From Nocardioides sp. (GTDB lineage Bacteria; Actinomycetota; Actinomycetes; Propionibacteriales; Nocardioidaceae), in NCBI RefSeq assembly GCF_025964975.1, contig NZ_JAOPXV010000135.1, positions 1-40,564 on the forward strand: 40,564 nt of DNA, in the 5' to 3' direction. The notes below the pieces were generated by a model, which was not told the DNA's origin, made no database searches, and worked only from the letters and a program-made list of their open reading frames with translations. Shown in pieces: positions 24,260 through 32,619 of the stretch (position 1 is its first letter; each line of letters starts with the position of its first letter). The position numbers and the translations under genes were made by a program.

Positions 24260-24901
24260 GTGATCGCGTCGCATGCCCATCGCTTCATCTTCCTGAAGAC
24301 TCGCAAGACGGCGGGCACGAGCGTCGAGATCGCGTTGTCCAAGGTCTGCGGTCCCGACGACGTCATCACCCGGATCAGCCCCGAGGACGAACAGCTCCGT
24401 GAGCACGCCGGAGGGCTGGGTCCGCAGAACTTCGAGTCACCGCCGCTGCCCCGCCAGGCCTTCAACCACATGAGCGCCCGCCTCGCCCGCGACGTGGTGG
24501 GGGTCGCGGCCTGGCGCAGCTACTACAGGTTCGCGATCGAGCGGAACCCGTGGGACGCCGTCGTCTCGCTCTACTACTGGAAGTACAAGGACCTGCCCGA
24601 GCTGCCGGACTTCGAGCAGTACGTCAACGAGGAGTGGATCGAGCAGCTGGCGAACAACCGCCGCATGTATCGCATCCGCGGCCGGCTGGCCGTCGACCGG
24701 GTGCTCCGCTACGAGCGGCTCACCGAGGAGCTCGACGAGGTCTGGGAGCTCCTCGCGCTTCCGGGCTCGCCGGACCTGCCGCGGGCCAAGGCCAACGCCC
24801 GCCCCGTCGGCCACTACCGCGAGCTCTACACCGACGCCTCCCGCAAACGCGTCGCCGAGGTCTTCGCCGACGCCATCGAGGCGTTCGACTACACCTTCTG
24901 A
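24260..24901 (+). CDS. Sulfotransferase-family protein
   Basis: 213 residues. FLKTRKTAGTS (residues 11-21) is the 5'-phosphosulfate-binding loop of the sulfotransferase_2 group, and FAIERNPWDAVVSLYYW carries the 3'-phosphate contact (RNPWD). The acceptor is unknown; related bacterial enzymes modify carbohydrates or lipids. It starts GTG 24260 without a Shine-Dalgarno, and TAGGGT (24248-24253) ends six bases before it, so the message may be leaderless. It converges with the next gene with a 13-bp overlap. Confidence 0.8.
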   Translation: MIASHAHRFIFLKTRKTAGTSVEIALSKVCGPDDVITRISPEDEQLREHAGGLGPQNFESPPLPRQAFNHMSARLARDVVGVAAWRSYYRFAIERNPWDAVVSLYYWKYKDLPELPDFEQYVNEEWIEQLANNRRMYRIRGRLAVDRVLRYERLTEELDEVWELLALPGSPDLPRAKANARPVGHYRELYTDASRKRVAEVFADAIEAFDYTF

Positions 24902-25743
24902 GCGGCCAGCAGCCGCTCGCACTCCTCGATCAACCGCCGGCGCAGGGGCGCGCCGCGCTCCGCGAAAGCCCGCTGCTCCCGGACGTAGGTCGCCTTCCCC
25001 TCCGGCGTCTCGATGCGGATCGCCTCGAAGCCGAGAGCGGCCAGGTCGTACGGCGCAGCGCGCATGTCCAGCTCCCGGATGTCCCGCGCTAGCTCGAAGC
25101 AGTCGGCGACGAGGTCGCTGCTGATCATCGGCGTCAGCCGGAACGCGTGCTTGTAGAGGTCCATCCCCGCATGCAGGCACCCCGGTTGTTCGTACGCCGC
25201 CCGGTCGTCGCTCGCCGGTTGCAGGGTGTTGCGCGGACGGGCCGGCTCGGTGAAGAACCGGAACGCGTCGAAATGGGAACACGCGACCTGGTGCGCCTCG
25301 ACCACGTCGTCAGTGCCGCCGGACCCCAGGCGCAGCGGCCAGTCATTGTGCCGCAGCTCGTCGGGCGACTGGCGGTAGACCATGGCCCACTCGTGCAGCC
25401 CGAAGCAGCCGGCGTGCGCCGGCCTGGACTCGGTCGCGCGCAGCAGGTTCAGCACGCCTCGCAGGAGCGGCGCCTGCTTCGCGACGTGGTCGTCGGTGAC
25501 GGCTCCGTCCGAGTAGCCCTTGAGCCCGTCGTACTCCGGCGCGTCGGCCAGGCGTGCGCCGTACCCCGGATGCCAGCGGCGCAGCTGGGCCGGACGCTGG
25601 ACGTAGTACGTGAAGAGGAAGTCGTGGACGGGGTGCTTGACCGAGGAGCCGCGGCGCGCCAGGTGCGGCTCGATGGACGCGTCGACGCGAGCGGCGTGGG
25701 CGGCCGCGCGGGCCTGCCACGTCGCCCGGTCGAGCACGGCCAT
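24889..25743 (-). CDS. Conserved actinobacterial protein (often labelled 3-methyladenine DNA glycosylase)
   Basis: 284 residues beginning MAVLDRATWQARAAAHAARVD. HPVHDFLFTYYVQRPAQLRRWHPG is the most recognisable region; relatives in Streptomyces and Mycobacterium carry the same H.VxDFLFTYYxxRPxxLRRWHPG pattern. They are commonly annotated as 3-methyladenine DNA glycosylase, without evidence I know of. Conserved His and Cys residues (GCFGLHEWAMVYR, CSHFDAFRFF, PGCLHAGMDLY) suggest a metal or haem site; this is inference. A GTG at 25749 would add two residues. Confidence 0.7.
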   Translation of the reverse strand: MAVLDRATWQARAAAHAARVDASIEPHLARRGSSVKHPVHDFLFTYYVQRPAQLRRWHPGYGARLADAPEYDGLKGYSDGAVTDDHVAKQAPLLRGVLNLLRATESRPAHAGCFGLHEWAMVYRQSPDELRHNDWPLRLGSGGTDDVVEAHQVACSHFDAFRFFTEPARPRNTLQPASDDRAAYEQPGCLHAGMDLYKHAFRLTPMISSDLVADCFELARDIRELDMRAAPYDLAALGFEAIRIETPEGKATYVREQRAFAERGAPLRRRLIEECERLLAAQKV

Positions 25744-25775
25744 AGTCACGTTGACAGCCTAGACAGACTGCGGGG

Positions 25776-26582
25776 ATGCCGACCGAGGACCTCTCCTTCC
25801 CCTCCCACCTGTCTCCCGAACGGCGCGAGCTGCTGACCTCGGTGGCGCAACGGGTCGATCGCGAGCACGGTGACAACCTCGTCGGCCTGGTGCTGACCGG
25901 GTCGGCTGGGCGCGGGCTTGCGACCGAGCGGTCGGACGTGGATCTCTTCGTCGTCCTGTCGACCGTCCCCGACGGCTACGTCACGTCCAAGTCGCCGGCG
26001 ATCGACGAGGTCCCGATGGCCCTCCAGGAGCTCGACGAGGTGCCCGTGTTCGGCACCGACTACTGGTGGTACCGGTGGTCCTTCGCCTGGGCGCCGATGC
26101 TCCTCGACCGGACGGGCGGAGCGTTGCCTGACGCCGTACGTCGGCAGGCCCTCGTCTCCCCGGAGGAGGCCGACTCCATCCTGATCGAGCACGACCGGCT
26201 CGACGGCTGGTTGAACTACGCCTACCGTGCCCTGAAGTCGGATCGTGACGGGCGTGACCTGGAGCGGCGGCTCGACGCGACGGAGTCCGTGCCGTGGCTG
26301 CTCGACACCGTCTTCAGCCTCGCCGGGCGGGTCAGGCCGTACCACAAGTACCTCCCGTGGGAGCTGCGCGAGCACCCGATCGAGGGCTGGCCGGCCGAGG
26401 TGTTGCTTCCGCTGCTGACCAGGACGCTCGACGGCGATCCGTCCGCGATCCGGGAGACGTTCGCCCTCGTCCGGGCCCAGTGCGAGGCGTTCGATGCTGC
26501 ACGCGGACACAGCAGGACCGTCGACATGATCGAGGGCTGGGGAGTCGAGCTGTCCTACTTCGAGCTGCACAAAAGCAGCTGA
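25776..26582 (+). CDS. Nucleotidyltransferase-domain protein
   Basis: 268 residues. TGSAGRGLATERSDVDLFVV (residues 41-60) is the polymerase beta-type nucleotidyltransferase motif GS-x(9-11)-DxD, with Gly42-Ser43 and Asp54/Asp56 for metal binding. The helical C-terminal part resembles that of aminoglycoside or kanamycin nucleotidyltransferase-like proteins. The substrate is unknown. TAGACA (25760-25765) in the 32-bp spacer to the divergent gene could be its -10. The HNH remnant follows directly. Confidence 0.78.
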   Translation: MPTEDLSFPSHLSPERRELLTSVAQRVDREHGDNLVGLVLTGSAGRGLATERSDVDLFVVLSTVPDGYVTSKSPAIDEVPMALQELDEVPVFGTDYWWYRWSFAWAPMLLDRTGGALPDAVRRQALVSPEEADSILIEHDRLDGWLNYAYRALKSDRDGRDLERRLDATESVPWLLDTVFSLAGRVRPYHKYLPWELREHPIEGWPAEVLLPLLTRTLDGDPSAIRETFALVRAQCEAFDAARGHSRTVDMIEGWGVELSYFELHKSS

Positions 26583-26587
26583 TTCTC

Positions 26588-26915
26588 GAGTTTCCACACA
26601 CCGAGAACGAGGTCTTGCCGGCTGCCGCAGATTGCCGGACTCCGTGGTGCGACGCGCCCATCCGCCACGTCGACCACCCCGACCCGCACGCGAGGTGGCT
26701 CCACCAGCGCGAGGAACTCGCAGGGACTCTGCGAGGCCTGCAACCAGGCCAAGGACGCGGCCGGCTGGCGAGCAAGACCCGGACCGGATCGCTCGATCCG
26801 GACCACGACCCCGACGGGCCACACCTACGTCACCCGGCCACCGCCGATCGCGACCATTCGTCAAGGCGCGGTGGCTGCCCTGCGGATCGACTACGTGCTC
26901 TCGGCCTGGGCGGCC
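26588..26915 (+). pseudogene. Remnant of a DUF222/13E12-type HNH endonuclease gene
   Basis: One frame reads CRTPWCDAPIRHVDHPDPHA, and after a one-base shift near 26690 the next frame continues RGGSTSARNSQGLCEACNQ then AKDAAGWRARPG and TPTGHTYVTRPPP. Together these make the C-terminal HNH domain of the DUF222 family that is highly repeated in Nocardioidaceae: C..PWCDAPIRHVDH, GG.TS..N.QGLCE.CN, PTGHTY. The N-terminal DUF222 part is absent. This explains the otherwise empty 26583-26945 interval next to tRNA-Gly. Confidence 0.75.
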
Positions 26916-26945
26916 CGTCCGCCCACTGGCAAGGCCGGGACTGCG

Positions 26946-27021
26946 TGGAGCGGACGGCGAGGATCGAACTCACAACCTTCAGGTTGGAAACCTGATGCTC
27001 TGCCAGTTGAGCTACGTCCGC
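26946..27021 (-). tRNA. tRNA-Gly (anticodon TCC)
   Basis: On the minus strand the 7-bp acceptor arms are GCGGACG and CGTCCGC. The D arm is GCTC/GAGC, the anticodon stem TCAGG/CCTGA encloses TTTCCAA (anticodon TCC), and the T arm is GTGAG-TTCGATC-CTCGC. CCA is encoded at 26946-26948. It reads glycine codon GGA, and by wobble GGG. Confidence 0.95.
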
Positions 27022-27146
27022 GTGACGCCGGGGGCGCCGGCGATGCATCGTCGCTCACGATATCGCGCCCGCCGGCGATCATCGCCAGTGCCCTCGAGGT
27101 CCGTCGCCGGACCCTAGACTCGGGCCCGACCGACCGAGGGGGATGC

Positions 27147-28165
27147 ATGGAAGAGCCGGCCGACCACACATCGCTGGACGCCGTGGTGGCGCAGTTGCAG
27201 CTCCTGCGTCGCGAAGCGGGACAGGCCTCCTTCGGTGACATCGCTCTCGGCTCAGTCGCGTGCGGCGGTCCCGGGGGATGTCCGCCGAGCAGTCCCGCGT
27301 CGGCAGGACCACCGTGTACGACGTGTTTCGCACCGGCCGCAAACGTCTGGACGCCGATCTGGTCGCCGACATCGTGCTTGCGCTGGTCCCGGATGAGGAG
27401 CTCGCCGCCGCACTGGCGGAGCAGTGCCGCGCGGCGCAGGTGGGCGCCCGCCCGGTCGTGCGCCCCCAGGACCCCGCACCAGCACAGGATCCGGTGTCGG
27501 CACCTCCCCGGGAGTCGGCCGAGACGTCGACCCGTGCGTCCCTGAGCTCCCGCGTCGTCCTCGCGATCCTGCTCAGTGGTGTCGCCATCAACTTGCTGGG
27601 CCGCGGACTGGTGGACCTCCTCGGACTGCCGATCTACCTCGACATGGTCGGCACCGCCATCTCCGCCATCGTCCTCGGGCCGTGGTGGGGGGCGCTGGTC
27701 GGGGTGGCGACCAACGTGTCGGGTGTCGCTGTCAGCGGTCCCGAGTCGCTGTGGTTCGCTCCGGTGAACGTCGCCGGCGCGCTGCTGTGGGGCTATGGCG
27801 TACGCCGCTGGGCACTCGCTCGGTCGATCCCTCGATTCTTCGCGCTCAACGTCCTGGTCGCTGTGTGCTGCACCGTCATCGCAGCCCCCATCCTCGTGCT
27901 CGCCCTGGACGGCTATGGCCAGCACAAGTCCGGCGACATCACCGACTCGATGCTCGCCATCAGCCACTCGCTGTGGCTCTCGGTGTCCGTCTCCAACTTG
28001 CTGACCTCGGTCAGCGACAAGCTGATCGCGGGTTTCGTCTTGCTCGCCCTGGTGGAGGGACTCCCGCCCGCCCTGCGATCGTGGGTACCGGAGAGCTGGA
28101 TGCGGGATGCGACCCCGGAAGACACGGTTGTTCGGGCTTGTTCGGGGTTGCCGAATGCGGCCTGA
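27147..28165 (+). pseudogene. HTH-like domain fused to an ECF-S-like membrane domain, broken by a one-base frameshift
   Basis: From ATG 27147 (GAGGGGG upstream; TAGACT -10 at 27115-27120) the frame reads MEEPADHTSLDAVVAQLQLL and QASFGDIA, then leaves the family pattern. From about 27245 the next frame continues RLSRVRRSRGMSAEQ and VGRTTVYDVFRTGRKRLD, a helix-turn-helix-like region. Ala/Pro-rich linker and five or six membrane helices follow (IYLDMVGTAISAIVLGPWWG, like ECF transporter substrate-binding components). The second frame has a TGA at 27236-27238, so it cannot extend further left. A single missing base at 27239-27257 explains the split. Alternatively GTG 27260 starts a shortened but functional protein. 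Confidence 0.6.
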
Positions 28166-28246
28166 AGAAGTGCCTGGTCTCTGAACACTCGTCCTCATGC
28201 ATGCTCGCAAGGGAGGCATCGTCGTGACGAGGAGACCCGCCCATGC

Positions 28247-28985
28247 GTGCGCGCCAGACTGATCAGCTTGACTTCGATGGCGGCTGCTGTTGCCGTGCTC
28301 GCGCCGATGGCGCCGGCGAGCGCACTGCCGAGTGTGACGGGCGAATACTCGACCGCGACTTTGACGGTGTCGACGTTCATCAAGTCTGACGAGTGCCGCG
28401 ACGTGCTCTCGGTCAAGTGGACGGTCGATCTGCAGGGGATCGGCAACGCGGTCCAGGCGCAGGGATACACGAACTACTCCGACAAGAGCCAACCCGTCTA
28501 CACGAACACCGAGTGGGGGTCGTGGTTACACCGTCACCGGCCCGAACAACTTCTATTACAGCTACGACAAGTACGAACAGGACTTCCCGATCAGTGAGGA
28601 CACCGGGACCGTCGAGGTCTGCCCGTCTGATTTCGGCACCGGCTCGGTAACGCCCGGCACCTACACGATCAGCACGAGGATGCATGCCAACGTCGGCAAG
28701 ATCTGCAGTGCCGGACAGACCAGCGACGACCAGTGCCCCGAGTACGAGAACGTCTACACGAAGGCGACGACGCAGACAGTCGTGCTCGACTTCTCGCCGG
28801 AGTGCTACGCGGCCAAGGCAGCCGTCCCGAGGTACACCGCCAAGCTCAAGGCAGCGCGCAAGGCGCTCGAGCGCGCCAAGGCCGCCCACAAGCCTGTGCC
28901 CGTGATCCGCAAGAAGAAGCGTGCCGTCGCCGGCGCGAAGGCAAAGCTCGTCAAGGCGCGGTCTGACGTCGAAGGCCCCTGCTGA
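28247..28985 (+). pseudogene. Secreted protein with Lys/Ala-rich C-terminus, frameshifted at a G run
   Basis: GTG 28247 gives a Sec signal peptide (MRARLISLTSMAAAVAVLAP, then MAPASA-like cleavage). The mature part continues to VYTNTEWG. At the five-G run 28515-28519 one extra base shifts the frame. Skipping it gives GRGYTVTGPNNFYYSYDKY and onward through TYTISTRMHANVGKICSAG to the stop at 28985. A C-terminal helical tail is rich in Lys, Ala and Arg. Repaired length is about 245 residues, with several Cys (DECRD, EVCPSD, KICSAG, DDQCPE) for disulfides. I do not recognise the family. The homopolymer makes a sequencing error plausible. Confidence 0.65.
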
Positions 28986-29062
28986 CCCCTCTTGATCTGC
29001 GCTCCGGGGCTGGCACGGGGGTCCGGCCCCGGAGCGCTGCACGTCGCGATGCACCTCGGCGA

Positions 29063-29068
29063 TAGGGT
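29063..29068 (+). promoter_or_regulatory. Candidate -10 element before the FAH-family gene
   Basis: TAGGGT ends seven bases before GTG 29076, which lacks a Shine-Dalgarno. This fits leaderless transcription of the FAH-gltX-protease run. Confidence 0.45.
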
Positions 29069-29075
29069 CGAGATC

Positions 29076-29885
29076 GTGCGTATCGCGAGATTCACCGCTG
29101 GGGAAGAGCCGATGTACGGCGTGGTCACGGGCGAGGTCGACGAGTTCGGCCAGCCCTCCGAGGACACGGTCATCGTGGCGATAGCGGGCGACCCCCTCTA
29201 CCTCGGTGTCAAGCTGCTGGACCAGGAGTTCAAGCTCGAGGACGTCCGCCTGCTGGCACCGGTCCTGCCGCGGAGCAAGGTCGTGGGCATCGGCCGCAAC
29301 TACGCCGCCCACGCCGCGGAGATGGGCAGCGACGTCCCGGCGGAGCCGTTGATCTTCATCAAGCCCAACACGAGCGTGATCGGCCCGGGGGATCCCATCT
29401 TCTATCCGAGCCAGTCGAGCAACGTCCACTTCGAGGGTGAGCTCGCCGTCGTGATCGGCCGCATCTGTCGCGACGTGCCAGTCGAGCAGGCCACCGACGT
29501 GATCTACGGCTACACGATCGGCAACGACGTGACGGCGCGCGACCTGCAGAAGGCCGACGTCCAGTTCACCCGCGCCAAGGGCTTCGACTCGTTCTGTCCG
29601 CTCGGACCGTGGATCGAGACCGACCTCGATCCGCAGGTCTTCGCCGACGGGGTCAAGATCCAGACGCACCTCAACGGCGACCTCAAGCAGGACGGGTCCA
29701 CCAGCGACCTGATCTTTGACGTCCCGACCCTGATCGCCCACGTCTCGAGCGTCATGACGCTCCTGCCGGGCGACGTGATCCTCACCGGCACCCCAGCAGG
29801 TGTCGGGCCCATGGAGGTCGGCGACGAGGTCGAGGTCTCCATCGCCGGCCTCGGCACCCTCACGAACAAGGTGGCACAGCGTTGA
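29076..29885 (+). CDS. Fumarylacetoacetate hydrolase-family protein
   Basis: 269 residues. KVVGIGRNYAAHAAEMG, PLIFIKPNTSVIGPGDPI, the metal-binding glutamates in HFEGELAVVIGR, and GYTIGNDVTARDLQ with GDVILTGTPAGVGPM are the FAH core (2-hydroxyhepta-2,4-diene-1,7-dioate isomerase or acylpyruvase type). The substrate is probably a 2,4-diketo or acylpyruvate compound; some members act on oxaloacetate. The N-terminus VRIARFTAGEEPMYGVV fixes the start at GTG 29076; a longer in-frame start at 28992 is unsupported. Its stop overlaps the gltX start. Pairing with gltX is common in Actinobacteria. Confidence 0.9.
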   Translation: MRIARFTAGEEPMYGVVTGEVDEFGQPSEDTVIVAIAGDPLYLGVKLLDQEFKLEDVRLLAPVLPRSKVVGIGRNYAAHAAEMGSDVPAEPLIFIKPNTSVIGPGDPIFYPSQSSNVHFEGELAVVIGRICRDVPVEQATDVIYGYTIGNDVTARDLQKADVQFTRAKGFDSFCPLGPWIETDLDPQVFADGVKIQTHLNGDLKQDGSTSDLIFDVPTLIAHVSSVMTLLPGDVILTGTPAGVGPMEVGDEVEVSIAGLGTLTNKVAQR

Positions 29886-31348
29886 GCACTTCACCGACGA
29901 CCCGTCCCGTCCGGGTCCGCATGGCTCCCTCCCCGACGGGCAGCCCGCACGTCGGGCTGGCCCGCACCGCCCTCTACAACTGGGCGTTCGCGCGCCACCA
30001 CGGCGGCACCTTCGTCTTCCGGATCGAGGACACCGACAAGGAGCGCAACACCGTCGCGTCCTACGACTCGCTGATCGACCTCATGCAGTGGCTGGGACTG
30101 GACTGGGACGAAGGCCCGCTCAAGGGCGGAGACTTCGGTCCCTATCGGCAGTCCGAGCGCTCGGACATCTACACCGACGTCCTCGCGCGGTTGCGCGAGA
30201 GCAGCCACACCTACGACTGCTTCTGCACCAACGACGAAGTCACCGCGCGCCGCAAGGCGAGCGGCTCGAAGGTGATGGGCTACGACGGGTTCTGTCGTGA
30301 GCTCAGCGACGAGCAGCGCAGTGCCTTCGAGGGCGAGGCTCGCGAGCCCGTCGTCCGCTTCCGGATGCCCGACGGGTCGATCACCTGGACCGACCTGGTC
30401 CGCGGCGACATCACGTTCGAGACCCAGTTCGTGCCGGACTACGCCCTGGCCCGCGCCAACGGCGACCCGCTCTACACCCTGACCGCGCCGGTGGACGACG
30501 CCACCATGCACATCACCCATGTGCTGCGCGGCGAGGACCTGCTTTCCAGCACCCCCCGGCAGATCGCGCTCTTCGACGCCTTCAAGGCGATCGGTCTCGC
30601 TGACGAGACCCCGGAGTACGGCCACCTGCCCTACGTGATGGGGGAGGGCAACAAGAAGCTCTCCAAGCGTGACCCCCAGGCCCACATGGCGCTCTACCGT
30701 GAGCAGGGCTTCCTCCCGGAGGGCCTGCTGAACTACCTCGCCCTGCTCGGGTGGGCCATCTCCGGAGACCGCGACGTGTTCACGCTGGAGGAGATGGTCG
30801 AGGCGTTCGAGATCGGGGACGTCAACCCCAACCCGGCCCGCTTCGACGTCAAGAAGGCCGACGCCATCAACTCCTCGCACATGCGGCTGCTGTCGATCGA
30901 GGAGATGACCGAACGCGTGCTGCCGTTCCTCGCCGACGCTGGCGTCGTCGACCCGACCAACCTCGCCGACCGTCAGCTGCTCGACCAGGCCATGCCGCTG
31001 GTCGGGGAGCGGATCAACAAGCTGACCGAGGTCGTCGACATGCTCGGCTTCCTGTTCGTCGCCGAGTCGGACTTCACGCGGACCGACGGGCTGGACGACG
31101 CGGGCCGCGAGGTCGTCACTGCGGCGTACGACGCCGTCGTCGCTCTTGACACATGGAGCACCGCGGCCATCGAGGAGGCGCTCCGCGCCAAGCTCATCGA
31201 CGACCTGGGGCTCAAGCCCCGGCACGCCTTCGGGCCCGTCAGGATCGCCATCTCCGGTCGCAAGATCAGCCCGCCGTTGTTCGAGTCGATGGAGCTGTTG
31301 GGCCGGGAGCGATCGATCGCGCGGTTGACCGACGCGATGTCCGGCTGA
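29882..31348 (+). CDS. gltX: Glutamyl-tRNA synthetase
   Basis: 488 residues, class I synthetase. The HIGH-equivalent is PSPTGSPHVG (residues 16-25) and the KMSKS-equivalent KLSKR at about 259-263. YCFC-like zinc cysteines are reduced (TYDCFCTNDE). TTG 29882 overlaps the preceding TGA (TTGA), so translation is likely coupled. The tRNA-Gln and tRNA-Glu genes lie just downstream. In most Actinobacteria GluRS charges both, with GatCAB converting Glu-tRNA-Gln (established knowledge), so enzyme and substrates are neighbours. Confidence 0.96.
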   Translation: MSTSPTTRPVRVRMAPSPTGSPHVGLARTALYNWAFARHHGGTFVFRIEDTDKERNTVASYDSLIDLMQWLGLDWDEGPLKGGDFGPYRQSERSDIYTDVLARLRESSHTYDCFCTNDEVTARRKASGSKVMGYDGFCRELSDEQRSAFEGEAREPVVRFRMPDGSITWTDLVRGDITFETQFVPDYALARANGDPLYTLTAPVDDATMHITHVLRGEDLLSSTPRQIALFDAFKAIGLADETPEYGHLPYVMGEGNKKLSKRDPQAHMALYREQGFLPEGLLNYLALLGWAISGDRDVFTLEEMVEAFEIGDVNPNPARFDVKKADAINSSHMRLLSIEEMTERVLPFLADAGVVDPTNLADRQLLDQAMPLVGERINKLTEVVDMLGFLFVAESDFTRTDGLDDAGREVVTAAYDAVVALDTWSTAAIEEALRAKLIDDLGLKPRHAFGPVRIAISGRKISPPLFESMELLGRERSIARLTDAMSG

Positions 31349-31350
31349 CG

Positions 31351-32292
31351 ATGGCCCCGCCAGCCGAGTACCACCGCCTCCAGCTCCTGGGTCGTCCGGG
31401 CCCCTGGCGACCCCTCGTCGGCATCATGCTGCTGGCGATCGCAGTCGTCGTCCTCGCGCCCTTGGTGGCGCTCGTGCCGTTGATCGCTGTGCTGGTCGCC
31501 ACTGGCGAGCCGGTGGGTGCCGGGATCGAGTCGACGTGGGATCTCGAGGACGTCACCCCGATGGGCCTCGCCTACGTCAACCTGATCCTCGCCTCGGCCA
31601 TCCCGGTGACCATCCTCATCAACCTGGCCCTGCACGGCCTCGCGCCGGGCTGGCTCGTGTCGGTGGCACGTCGCGTCCGCTGGCGGTTCTTCCTGGCCTG
31701 CTTCGGACTCTCGGTGCTGGCCCTGATCGCCACGGTCGTGGTGTCGAGCCTCGTGCCGCAAAGTGGCTCGGGAGCCGAGCTGAGCGGTCACGCCAACGCC
31801 TTCACCACGACGACCCGGAACTTCCTGCTCGTCGTCCTCATCCTGACGCCCCTGCAGGCAGCAGGGGAGGAGTTCGCCTTCCGCGGCTACCTGATGCAGG
31901 CGCTCGGCGGCCTCTTCCCCAGTCGGGCGCTGGCTGTCGTGCTCTCGGCCCTGCTCTTCGCGCTCGCTCACGGGTTCGCCCAGGACCTGCCCATCTTCGT
32001 CGACCGGTTCGCGTTCGGGCTCGTCGCAGGAGCCCTGGTGATCCTCACCGGAGGACTCGAGGCGGCCATCGCCATGCACGTCCTCAACAACTTCCTGGCC
32101 TTCGGGCTCGCGCTCGCCTTCGCCGACATGAGCAGCGCCCTCAACCCCACCGGTGGGTCGTGGTGGAGCCTGCCCGGGACGCTCACCCAGTCGCTCGTCT
32201 ACCTCGCCCTCGCCACGTGGTTGGCCCGTCGAATGGGCCTCGCAACGACCGCCACCCCAGCCGTTTTGGAAGCGCCGCGCGGTGCCATGTAA
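31351..32292 (+). CDS. CPBP-family intramembrane metalloprotease
   Basis: 313 residues with about seven or eight membrane segments. The glutamate motif is AAGEEFAFRGYLMQAL (EExxxR), with later ALLFALAHGFAQ (FxxxH) and IAMHVLNNFLAFG (HxxxN), the three CPBP/Rce1-like zinc motifs. Members cleave prenylated proteins, bacteriocin precursors or unknown membrane substrates. It starts two bases after the gltX stop, extending the FAH-gltX operon. Confidence 0.88.
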   Translation: MAPPAEYHRLQLLGRPGPWRPLVGIMLLAIAVVVLAPLVALVPLIAVLVATGEPVGAGIESTWDLEDVTPMGLAYVNLILASAIPVTILINLALHGLAPGWLVSVARRVRWRFFLACFGLSVLALIATVVVSSLVPQSGSGAELSGHANAFTTTTRNFLLVVLILTPLQAAGEEFAFRGYLMQALGGLFPSRALAVVLSALLFALAHGFAQDLPIFVDRFAFGLVAGALVILTGGLEAAIAMHVLNNFLAFGLALAFADMSSALNPTGGSWWSLPGTLTQSLVYLALATWLARRMGLATTATPAVLEAPRGAM

Positions 32293-32345
32293 GGTTTCTT
32301 CTTGGTCCGGACGGCGCATCGCCCGGTGCCGAATGTGCACGTCAT

Positions 32346-32417
32346 TGGGATATGGTGTAATTGGCAACACGACTGGTTCTGGTCCAGTTATTCTAGGTTC
32401 GAGTCCTAGTATCCCAG
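32346..32417 (+). tRNA. tRNA-Gln (anticodon CTG)
   Basis: Acceptor arms TGGGATA and TATCCCA, anticodon stem ACTGG/CCAGT enclosing TTCTGGT (CTG), T arm CTAGG-TTCGAGT-CCTAG. The U1-A72 start is typical of tRNA-Gln. CCA is not encoded. Confidence 0.95.
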
Positions 32418-32419
32418 CG

Positions 32420-32445
32420 AAATTCCCCGAGTCTGTGGGGATTTT
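32420..32445 (+). terminator. Terminator after tRNA-Gln
   Basis: AAATTCCCC and GGGGATTTT pair with one mismatch around loop GAGTCTGT, ending in four T. It directly follows the tRNA. Confidence 0.6.
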
Positions 32446-32495
32446 GATCGGTTCTGATCCCGTGGATATAGTTCCGATCGCACCAAGCAGTGCTT

Positions 32496-32568
32496 GCCCC
32501 CGTTGTGTAGCGGCCTAGCACGCCGCCCTCTCACGGCGGTAGCGCCGGTTCGAATCCGGTCGGGGGTA
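32496..32568 (+). tRNA. tRNA-Glu (anticodon CTC)
   Basis: Acceptor arms GCCCCCG and CGGGGGT (G1-U72 wobble, usual for this tRNA), anticodon stem CCGCC/GGCGG enclosing CTCTCAC (CTC). T arm GCCGG-TTCGAAT-CCGGT. CCA is not encoded. Its 3' half from 32533 is repeated at 32620-32660. Confidence 0.95.
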
Positions 32569-32577
32569 CACACAACC

Positions 32578-32606
32578 AGTGGCGGCGTGCCGAGCACGCC
32601 GCCACT
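32578..32606 (+). terminator. Strong hairpin after tRNA-Glu
   Basis: AGTGGCGGCGTG (32578-32589) and CACGCCGCCACT (32595-32606) form a perfect 12-bp stem with loop CCGAG, followed by GCGTCGTTT. It most likely ends the tRNA-Glu transcript and lies between the two copies of the tRNA 3' half. Confidence 0.75.
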
Positions 32607-32619
32607 GCGTCGTTTCTGG

